A DNA stretch of 64,000 bases from Saccharum officinarum (taxonomy: Eukaryota > Streptophyta > Magnoliopsida > Poales > Poaceae). Below are positions 1 through 9,284 of the stretch, one piece after another. The stretch covers positions 10,504,346-10,568,345 of the forward strand of contig CM036215.1 of assembly GCA_020631735.1 (NCBI GenBank), read 5' to 3'. The translations under genes were made by a program, and so were the position numbers. Below the pieces are notes generated by a model. That model saw nothing but the letters and a program-made list of their open reading frames with translations, did no database searches and had not been told where the DNA came from. How positions within the stretch are numbered: position 1 is the stretch's first letter; every line of letters starts with the position of its first letter.

Positions 1-2817
1 GTAAAAATTTGGGCATCAGTGCTTAAGAACTTTTCAAGTTATTATGCTATCTTGTTATTCTAGGAAATATTTAAATGAATTTTTGTAATTTTTCTACATG
101 TGCAATGTTCATATAACTTTTTGGAGAATGTCTTGGTACCCTAGACTGTCCAAGAAAATTAAGAAATCTGTTGTTTGACACTTTTTACTATGCTTTGTTA
201 TTTATACAAAGATCAGCCTTTTTGGCTTGTGAATTTTGTGCAGAGAGTTCCTGTGATTAAATTGAGTTCAAATTTGTACAGTAGTCTCTTCTTCGGTTAG
301 AGAGTCCCCTGTAATTTTTGTAGAATTTTAGGAGCAGTTTACATATATGTTTAAAATTCCACCTAATTAATTAAGTAAAATAAGAAATGAGTATAAATAA
401 ATGTTCTAGGTAGTCACACCTTACTTTCTGGTGTTCTGGTGACATTTGTGAACTTGTAGTAGTATTAGTTTGGTCTTAGAGAATGTTTGCCACATCAATA
501 AATATTTAACCTTTACAATGTTAGGTTTTCTGGACAGCTGATAGTATTTCTAGGTTTGACCTTGGATAAAGGTGGTTGCTGGAAAACTTGTAAATACCAA
601 AGTTGGAGTAAACTTGATGAACTAGCTTGTGTCAAAATTTGGAAGCATTTGGCTTAGTAGTTTGAGAGTTACTGTTGTTTAAAGTGGCAGTTCAAAATCT
701 GCTACTCTCTGTTTCGAGAGGACAGATTCTAGAACTTGTGAAGTTTGACATGGAAAACTTAGGAGTTTGGAGTTGAGGTCTGAAAATGAATTGTAGTGCA
801 TTTCTTAGGCTTTCCAGATTGTCTTAGATCATATCTTTTGGAATTGTAAATCTCCAGTTGTGATAAAAACAAGTAGCTGCTGTCCAGAATGCTTACTGTG
901 GTGTTTTGCTGATTGATATGGTGTGATATCCTAAGACATGCTACTTTTGTAATTGTTAGGTGTTAGGGCCTTAACTGAGGATGAGCAGCTTTATCTTAGG
1001 TTAAGTAGATTAGGTGAGTACTTCTCTACCGGAGAGGAAATTTGCACCTACTCTTTTGAAGTGATTTGAATAGAGCGTTAAATTGTTGTAATGCATTTCA
1101 TTCCGAGCATATTGCATCTTTCATTATGCATTCATGGGATTTATTATGCACTCATGCAATAGGTGTACCGGAGGGGGTGACACTCCTCGAATTCGAGCCT
1201 GTAATTCCGGAGGAGAACCAGGAGCAGCAGGAGCCCGAGAATCCAGCAGGCGAAGGAGACGCCGCTGAAGACTTGCCGGAGTGCCCTGACCACCGGCCTT
1301 CAACTTTTCTCAAAGGCAAGCCCCGGTGCATGCTGAACCTACTGTTTTATAAATTAATCTTGAGTACTTTTATTTGTTTACTGCATTAAGTTATAGGAGT
1401 TATATGAAAACACTTGTTGCATTATACCTGTCCTTGTCCAGATATCGTACTTAATCCTATTTTAGGTTTAGGCACGTGTCAATGCTTAGCCCTGCTTAGT
1501 ACGGTAGAAGTCGGGTGATTTCCGGTCATCCGCGAGATGTAGGAAGGAGTCACGAGTGGCTGTATGGCTACCGTGGTGGAACCATGCTTTAAAATGAAAT
1601 TGAGACCGGGCGGGAGTTCGATAGTACAGCCGCAAGACACTTCACGTCTTGGGTGTGGAGCTATGCCCGTCTGAGTCGTTTAAGGACCGATTCGCTGTAC
1701 GTCCTTGAGTCATGTTGAACGCAGTCTAACACTTAGTTGGCCGGATAAGTCGTTCCGACCGCGAAGTCGAGTAGTATGGTTCAGGCCGGGAATCGAATGG
1801 TAGGTTGCATCTTGGAGGAGAGAAAGGATGTGCTTGGGGACATTGGCGTGAGACCAAGGGGGGTTAGAGTCCCTATCACCTGGCAGAGTGTCGCCCTTGG
1901 GGACGCGACATTATTCGGGCCCGCGATTCCTGAACTGTACAAAAGATGACCTGAGCAGCCCTCGCCAGGCGTGACTCGGTGAGTGTTAGAAATACCCCTC
2001 CAGCTGGATAGGAATTCGATTCGAATCGCCGTCGCTCCCGGTTAGTGAGCACTTGACTTGAGCAGCGGCAACGTAGATCTCATTAAATGAACTGGTGGTT
2101 AAGGGAATGATACAATGTTGCCACAATTCATACCTGCTCTGGATATAAAGATGATAATTGTTTGATTATAATCAAGTGCATGTTTAGTACAGGTGCTAAG
2201 ATAGATGACAGGTAAATGCTAAAAATAACTGCTAGTACAGGTTATAAGAATTTCAATTACTTATGCCTTTATGCAAAATGTTATGTCAGCTAGCCTCTTG
2301 TGTAAGCCTTGCATAATCCTTGGTGTCATCTTATTTCTGGTTTTTGACGGGTAAGTCTAGCTGAGTACATTCCAGTACTCAGGGTTTATTCCCTCCTGTT
2401 GCAGATGACATGCTTTATCAGGGATTCTGCAAGACGTGTCTCCACCCTGCGGGTGATGATGACTAGATCACAAGGGCATGATCGTCTTTATGTACTTTCC
2501 TCATGCTTTTGCGGGATGTCGATCATCCAGACTGGCAGTATTTAATTAACTAGTGTGTGTGTTATGCTTCCGCTACTTTCAAACTTGGTTTGTAATATTT
2601 GCTACTCCGTGGTGTAAACTTATTTTGGAACTACTTGTGAAATGTAACGTATGATGTGTATGTTGAATGATGCGATCCTGGTTGTAAGCAGTTTGGTTTG
2701 AGATCCTTCGTGATTTCGATTGACTACCGGGATTATATGGGCTCAAGTTTGAAAATTTGAGCGCTTCGGTGCTTGTTTTCGTACTTGTGCTCTTATAATT
2801 TGGTCGGTTCTGTTACA
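1..2817 (+). repeat. 5' LTR, 3' part
   Basis: The LTR ends with TGTTACA at 2811-2817, matching the TGTAACA start of the 3' LTR at 9264 as an inverted terminal pair. The first 240 bases reappear at 11275. No host gene is seen. A coding-like stretch near 1150-1330 is described separately. A related, diverged LTR end lies at 18715-19814, sharing for example the block beginning TTAGTTGGCCGGAT and the last 16 bases. Confidence 0.88.
1150..1330 (+). other. Coding-like segment inside the LTR (possible leader exon)
   Basis: The surrounding LTR is AT-rich, but this stretch is GC-richer and open in one frame. It encodes an acidic peptide rich in Glu and Pro (for example PVIPEENQEQQEPENPAGEG, then DAAEDLPECPDHRP). 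It is preceded by an acceptor-like GCAATAG and followed by AAAGGCAAGC, which fits the GC class of 5' splice site. It may be an exon of a spliced retrotransposon transcript. The function is unknown and the exon status is inferred. Confidence 0.35.
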
Positions 2818-2819
2818 GC

Positions 2820-2832
2820 TGGTACCGGAGCA
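2820..2832 (+). other. Primer binding site, initiator tRNA-Met type
   Basis: TGGTACCGGAGCA lies two bases after the LTR end. The usual plant site complementary to the 3' end of initiator tRNA-Met is TGGTATCAGAGC, so this copy has a few changes. It sets the plus orientation of the element. Confidence 0.8.
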
Positions 2833-3573
2833 TAATTCAACATTAAACACATCTTACGAGTAATTAAAAACAAAAGTATTTGTTTGCGAAAAGGGTTAAA
2901 CTCTAAAAATTATTTTATAGGTATGCCAGTGATCACATCCCTTAGCCCAAATAAGGACTCTTAGGTGGCTTATTATAAAGACTAACTTGGGGGCCTTGTT
3001 TGTTTCTGTTTCGTCGTCCATACGGCGTGATATTGTATGGATGCCATCCACTTGGGTGGTAATGTATGGATCAATTGCCTCGACGCTCTGGTAAGTGTGA
3101 GTTGTGAGAGCATGATCGTCCAACCGGCGATCTAGGGGAGAGTAGTTTTGGTGACTTACATCTTTACATGTTTAAACCATGTAATTACGTAAGCACTTAA
3201 TTGTGGGAACCTTTATATCGGGTAGCTTTGATACTGAAGTATATACATCTGGGGATGTGTATATGGAAAGTATTTAAATTACTGCCTTCTTGTGTGCTTA
3301 TATTGGGAAACTGTTGGGCTGAAATGAGGTTTTCTGCAGGTACACTAACAGCGTAACGAGTAGACCGATAGTTTCGCTTATATGAGAGAACGTATGTATG
3401 CCACCGCCTAGCGTTAGAACTTTAGGTTTCTACTAAGGTGAGAGGGCGTACGGAACGTGCATGCATCATGTTTAATTATATCATACATATCATTTACTCC
3501 CTCCTTAAAAATTTCTGTACTCCCGACTAAAGTAAATTTCGTATCCCCTAAATGATCCTCACTTTAAGTCGTA
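2833..3573 (+). other. Untranslated leader of the chromovirus, no gene seen
   Basis: AT-rich sequence between the primer binding site and the extra ORF. I see no ORF of substance in the sense direction. It ends in a pyrimidine-rich stretch leading into the splice-acceptor-like site at 3591. Confidence 0.5.
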
Positions 3574-3591
3574 TCTTATCTGTTGCTACAG
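3574..3591 (+). promoter_or_regulatory. Probable 3' splice site directly before the H3-like ORF
   Basis: A pyrimidine-rich run ending TGTTGCTACAG abuts the ATG at 3592, with the AG at 3590-3591. An in-frame stop at 3565-3567 rules out translation from further upstream without splicing. The predicted result is an mRNA whose first available ATG is that of the extra ORF. Confidence 0.5.
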
Positions 3592-4206
3592 ATGGCACGT
3601 ACCAAGAGGACTGCTCGCAAGTCCACTGGGGGCAGGGCACCGCGACACCAGCTCGCTCCACGTGAGCCCCGCCCTGAGCCTACTGAGGTGGAAAGGCTGA
3701 GGGCTGAGTTGGCTGAAGTGACTGCTGCCAGGAATGCAGCGCGTCAGCAACTGGAGCAAGTGATCCGGGATCGTGACCAGGAAACCCTTGCAGTCCAGAG
3801 GTTGACAGTAGCAAACCGCAACTGTCAACGCATGCTGGTCCGTGTCATGAACCAGAGGGATGAAGCCTGGCACGAGGAGAACGTTCTGAGAGCTCGCCAG
3901 TTTGAGCTCGAGCAACAGTTGGAGAATGCTGAAGAGTACAATGACAACCTTCATGAAGAAGTGCATCGCCTGAACAACCAGCTTAATCCTCTGCTACCCA
4001 GAAACCACAACGTAGATGAGGATATGGGTTCAGGGATCTTCATGGCTGAAGATGATGATGAAGTGGAGGTCAATGGACCTCAAGATGCCGCACCAGAAGA
4101 AGCACCAGAGGAAGAGCCAGAAGAAGAAGAAGACGAGGAGTTAGAGCCTGTCAGTGATGAGGACGGCGGAGAGATCCTTGACACTGACTCGGAGGATGAT
4201 GCTTAG
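3592..4206 (+). CDS. Extra retrotransposon ORF with a histone H3 tail mimic, coiled coil and acidic tail
   Basis: This 204-residue ORF lies in the sense direction between the leader and gag-pol. After Met it reads ARTKRTARKSTGGRAP, then RHQLA. Compared with the plant H3 tail, 18 of 21 positions are identical; only Q5R, K14R and K18H differ. The positions of K4, K9, S10 and R17 are kept, while two acetylation sites are lost. No histone fold follows. Residues about 30-130 are heptad-rich (Leu, Glu, Arg, Gln) and predict a coiled coil. Residues about 135-204 are strongly acidic, ending in runs of Glu and Asp. I chose the ATG at 3592 because it abuts a splice-acceptor-like AG and because Met-Ala would be processed to a free Ala1, as in H3. 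Extra ORFs are known in plant Ty3/gypsy elements; I do not know of one described with this tail. It could bind H3-tail readers or writers (inference). Confidence 0.8.
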   Translation: MARTKRTARKSTGGRAPRHQLAPREPRPEPTEVERLRAELAEVTAARNAARQQLEQVIRDRDQETLAVQRLTVANRNCQRMLVRVMNQRDEAWHEENVLRARQFELEQQLENAEEYNDNLHEEVHRLNNQLNPLLPRNHNVDEDMGSGIFMAEDDDEVEVNGPQDAAPEEAPEEEPEEEEDEELEPVSDEDGGEILDTDSEDDA

Positions 4207-4863
4207 AGTAGTCATCACGTGCCTATAATGTTAGGATCGTCTTTTGTGCGCTCCCTGTGAAGGAGTGAGGCCTTGTAATAACTTGACTTTGGGATGTAAA
4301 GTTGAACCGTATGTTTCCTGAATGTAGTTTGAACCTGTTAATTTCAATCACAACTTGATGTCTTATTATGTTGCGTTCGATGATGGGGTCACGATTAGCA
4401 CCCTTCGGTGCCACGACGAAACCGAGGGCCTCCTATGGCGCGCGACATAAGGCTGTGCTGCTTGGCACGCGCAGGTATCGAGGTGGCTAGTCATGATCCA
4501 CCATGGAACTCTTCATTGAGAAGTCTCTTTGTGGTCAGTTTGAAGTAGCCTTTCACAGTCAACTAAAAATCTTGAGATCGAATCCAAGTACCGTGCAAAA
4601 GGTCAAAAATCACGTAGATAGCAACGTAAACGGTCCGGTAACCGTTGTGCCCCCTGTGAGTGAGCCTTTATCAAAGAGCATCTTTTTGGATTACCAAGTA
4701 TGATCTCGTCAAATGATGCGCTAGAATGGATTGTGCGGTTGTGATGAATTATTGTGCCTTAATTATTATGAGAAATCTATTCATACAGTCAGATTGACAT
4801 TTCGCAATGATTCATCTACAAATTTCCCACATTGTCAGTGCTCATTGGCTATGCATTTTGCAG
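4207..4863 (+). promoter_or_regulatory. Spacer between extra ORF and gag, ending in a probable 3' splice site
   Basis: No convincing gene; a 66-codon ORF at 4503-4703 resembles nothing I recognise. The spacer ends with a T-rich run and TTTTGCAG at 4856-4863, immediately before the gag ATG at 4864. The same arrangement precedes the extra ORF, so splicing to one acceptor or the other could decide which protein is made (inference). Confidence 0.45.
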
Positions 4864-7800
4864 ATGTCGTACAATCTACGCCGGGGTCGTGGAAATGAGG
4901 AGGAGGAACAGCCGCCCCCTCCGCCACCACCTACTCCGGCCGAGTTGATGCAATCAGTGGTTGAGGGGCAGCGTATGTTGGCTGACGCCATGCGCCAACT
5001 GGCTAATCGAGAGGCTCGTCATGGCCGCCAGGGCCCAGAGCCAAATCAGTACAGCGATTTCAAGGACTTTCTGGATACAAAGCCCCCGCTCTTCAAGGAA
5101 GCGGAAGAACCACTGCAGGCTGACGAGTGGTTGAATACCATTGAACAAAAGTTTCGTCTGCTACGCCTAACTGATGAGCTGAAAACTGAGTATGCTTCCC
5201 ATCAGTTGCATGGTCCGGCGGGCATTTGGTGGAGCCACTATCGTTCCACACTGCCTGCCAATGTCCCGATTGCTTGGGATCAGTTTAAGGCGGCATTCCA
5301 GGGAAATTATATCCCTCCCGGTCTTATGGCAATCAAGCACACAGAGTTTATGAGGCTGTCGCAAGGAAACAAAAGCCTGACTGAATACTTGCAGTCCTTC
5401 AACAACCTGGCAAGGTATGCCACAGAGTTTGTGGATACCGATGCCAAAAAGATTGCTAGCTTCAAAAGGGGCCTCGGCCCAAAACTGATGAAAACTATGG
5501 GCACTAGCAAATGTACTACTTTCAATGATTTCATCAGCGATGCTTTGACCCAGGAGAACAACAATACTATTTATTCTGCCTCTAAGAGCCGTAAAAGGGC
5601 CCTTGAGGCAAGTGCTTCTCAGTCAAGGGCCTCAGCGGCACCGAGGTCTTCCCCTCGCCCACCTGCTCAAAATACAAAGTTCCGTCCGCCGCAGAAGAAG
5701 CCTGCTGCAAAAACGGGGTTCCGTAAGGCTTATACCGTCGCTCTGCCAAAGGGGACTTCTGGACAGAGCAGCTCTAGTGTTCCTCCTAGCAATATGCCTT
5801 GCTGGAATTGCAACAAGCCAGGTCATTGGGCCCGGAACTGTCCTTACCCTAAGAAAAATGTCAACCAAGGTAGTCGTCAAGGGCACGCTCATTATAACAG
5901 TATTGAGGAAATTCCATCTGGAGAGGTTGTCACTGCTGGTAAGTTCCTAGTTGACCAACATCCTGCAGTGGTACTTTTTGATTCGGGTGCTTCGCATTCC
6001 TTTATCAGTCCTAAGTTTGCATCAGAATTTACACACAAATTGCATACTGTTGAAGGTGGGGGTTATTGCATTAGTGCTGCAAGTGGGAATATTTCCACAA
6101 ACAAAGTAGTGGGGAACCTTAAGTTTGAGATAGAAGGGCGAAGTTATTCGCTTGCCCTATTGGTTTTGCCTGGTTTAGACATAGATGTTATCTTGGGCAT
6201 GAATTGGATGAGTCAGAATGGGGTACTCATTGACACATCCGCTCGGGTAGTTATGCTCAGAGATCCTACAGATCAAAAGGGTTTTCTAGTACAACTTCCC
6301 AGAAAGGTTGAATTGTCGGGGGAAATTCATGCTGTGCAAGCAAAGGCGTTGGCTGAAATTTCCGTAGTAAATGAATTTCCGGACGTTTTTCCCGATGATT
6401 TGCCGGGACTCCCTCCGGATCGGGATGTGGAGTTTAAAATCGAGTTGTTGCCTGGCACGGCTCCCATCTCTAGGAGACCCTATAGGATGCCTCCAAATGA
6501 ACTCGCTGAACTTAAGGTGCAATTGAATGAACTTTTGAAGAAGGGGTTGATTCGTCCTAGTTCATCGCCGTGGGGATGTCCTGCTATCTTTGTAAAGAAG
6601 AAGGATCAGTCGTTGCGGATGTGCGTAGATTATAGACCTCTCAATGCAGTCACTGTCAAAAATAAGTACCCTCTACCGCGAATCGACATCTTGTTCGATC
6701 AGTTGTCTAAAGCTAAAGTTTTCTCCAAGATCGATCTAAGATCTGGCTACCATCAAATTAAAATTCGCCCGGAAGATGTTCCAAAGACAGCCTTTTCTAC
6801 CAGATACGGTCTTTATGAGTATCTTGTTATGTCTTTCGGCTTGACAAATGCCCCCGCACACTTCATGTACTTGATGAATTCGGTGTTTATGCCTGAATTG
6901 GACAAGTTTGTGGTGGTATTTATTGATGACATCTTGGTATATTCTGTGAATGAGGAGGATCACGCTGAACATCTGCGTATAGTCCTCACAAGACTGCGTG
7001 AACATCAACTATATGCAAAGTTCAGTAAGTGCGAATTCTGGCTTCGTGAAGTACCTTTCCTTGGGCATGTGTTGTCCGATGGAGGAATTATGGTGGACCC
7101 CGCCAAGGTACAGGAAGTACTAAACTGGAAGGCTCCTATCTCGGTTCACGAGGTCCGAAGTTTTCTTGGTTTGGCTGGCTATTATCGTCGCTTCATCCCG
7201 GATTTCTCCAAAATAGCCAAGCCAATGACTCGGTTGCTGCAGAAAGACACCAGGTTTGTCTGGACTCCTGAGTGTGATGCGGCTTTTCACCAACTGCGAA
7301 CCCTCCTAACCTCAGCTCCGGTTTTGGCACAACCGGATATCGAGAAACCATTTGATGTTTATTGTGATGCCTCAGGCATAGGTTTGGGAGGTGTGTTGAT
7401 GCAGGAAGGCCGAGTAATTGCATATACTTCTCGACAACTTCAGAAGCATGAGGCGAATTATCCAACGCATGACTTAGAACTCGCCGCAGTTGTTCATGCT
7501 TTGAAAGCCTGGCGACATTATCTGCTGGGCAATGTCTGCAATATCTATACAGACCACAAAAGCCTCAAATACATCTTCACCCAACCCGAGCTAAATATGC
7601 GTCAGAGAAGATGGCTCGAGTTGATTAAAGATTATAACCTTCAAGTGCACTATCATCCTGGCAAGGCAAATGTGGTTGCGGATGCTTTAAGCCATAAGTC
7701 TCATTGCCATTCCTTAGTTGAAACTGATTTTCACCGATCTCGCCTGTTACATCCGGCAGTCTTGTACAACATCACTGTCAGTTGTACTCTCAAAAGCAGA

Positions 7801-9284
7801 ATTATTGAGCTCCAAAAGACTGACACTGGTATATTCCACATCAAGCGTAAGATGAAAGAGCAAGAAACTACACAGTTCAGGGTAGATGAAGAGGGTGTAC
7901 TATGGTTCAAGGATAGGTTAGTTGTGCCTAAGGACCGGGAGCTTCGAAATGATATTATGTCTGAAGCACACTCCTCTAAGTTGTCCATCCATCCTGGCAG
8001 CAATAAGATGTATTATGATTTGAAGCCATACTATTGGTGGACCAAGATGCGGAAAGAAATAGCTGCACATGTGGCTAGGTGTGACACCTGCTGTAGAGTT
8101 AAAGCTGTGCATATGAAAGCTGGGTTGCTTCAACCACTTTCTATCCCAGGTTGGAAATGGGAAGAGATAAGTATGGATTTCATTGTCGGTCTTCCTCCTA
8201 CTGTCAAAAATCATAACTCCATCTGGGTAATTGTGGATCGTTTGACCAAATCAGCTCACTTCATTCCCGTTAGAGTGGACTATCGTCCCACTGACTACGC
8301 TGAGTTGTACTTCAATCAGATAGTCCGGCTCCATGGGATACCTCGTACTATCATATCTGACCGTGGTCCCCAGTTCACTGCTCGCTTTTGGGAGCACTTG
8401 CATCATCTTATGGGAACCAAGTTAGTGAGAAGCTCGGCTTATCACCCCTAGACGTCAGGACAGACGGAACGGGTTAACCAAATCTTGGAAGATCTGTTGC
8501 GGGCATGCGTCATTTCATCCAAGGGTTCTTGGAAAAAATGGTTACCTTTAGCCGAATTCTCGTACAATAACAGTTATCAAGAGAGTATTAAGATGGCCCC
8601 ATTCGAAGCTTTGTACGGTCGAAAGTGTCGAACTCCACTAAACTGGGTGAAGCTGGGGAAAGAAGGTATTATGGCATTGATTTTGTCCAGGAAGCCGAGG
8701 AACAAGTCCGTACCATCCAGAAACACATGGCTGCAGCACAAGCGAGACAGAAAAGCTATGCGGATCGTCGTAGAAAACCACTCGAATTTGAAGTTGGAGA
8801 CTTCGTTTATTTGAAAGTTTCTCCAATGAAGAGTGTCCAACGTTTTGGTGTTAAGCGGAAACTTGCACCAAGATACGTGGGTCCTTTCCAGATCATAGGC
8901 AAGAGTGGAGCTGTTGCGTACAAAATCCAGTTGCCTCCTGAGATGAGAGCCATATTCAACGTTTTCCATGTATCTCAGCTTAAAAAGTGTCTTCGAGTTC
9001 CTGAGGAACAAGTTCCTTTAGGTGATATCAGGCTGGAATCCGACCTAACCTATGAAGAAAAGCCAGTCCGAGTGATCGATACTCAGGAACGAGTAACTAG
9101 AAGTAAAGTGGTTAAGTGGTACAAAGTGATGTGGAGTAATCAGGGAAGTGAGAGTGATGCTACGTGGGAACGGGAGGATTATTTGCGGGATGGTTATAAA
9201 GAATTCTATGAAAAATGGTACGCTTTCCAAATCTCGGGACGAGATTTTTATAAGGGGGAGGGCTGTAACACCTCAAGTGTTTAG
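4864..9284 (+). pseudogene. Ty3/gypsy gag-pol polyprotein with one nonsense codon and one frameshift
   Basis: The ATG at 4864 opens 1195 codons to a TAG at 8449-8451. Domains in order: gag; a CCHC zinc knuckle ([14 protein letters not shown], about residue 312); aspartic protease (DSGAS, about 373); reverse transcriptase with catalytic FIDD (about 686); RNase H (CDASG, about 832); integrase with an HHCC zinc-binding region (about 1042) and the first two catalytic Asp residues (about 1103 and 1168). The TAG falls in the conserved block just before the catalytic Glu, which lies downstream in the same frame. A one-base loss near 8647 then shifts the frame. The rest, with the integrase C-terminus and a chromodomain at about 9050-9215, reads in another frame to 9284, 21 bases inside the 3' LTR. 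The upstream in-frame extension to 4807 is probably intron. It would be autonomous if intact; this copy is not. Confidence 0.92.
9252..9262 (+). other. Polypurine tract
   Basis: AAGGGGGAGGG lies one base before the 3' LTR start. It primes plus-strand DNA synthesis in LTR retroelements. Confidence 0.8.

Noticed and set aside
3592..3660. A host histone H3 gene or pseudogene
   Set aside because: Only the tail matches; no histone fold follows, the frame continues into a coiled coil and acidic tail for 180 more codons, and it lies in the proper place for an extra ORF between leader and gag.
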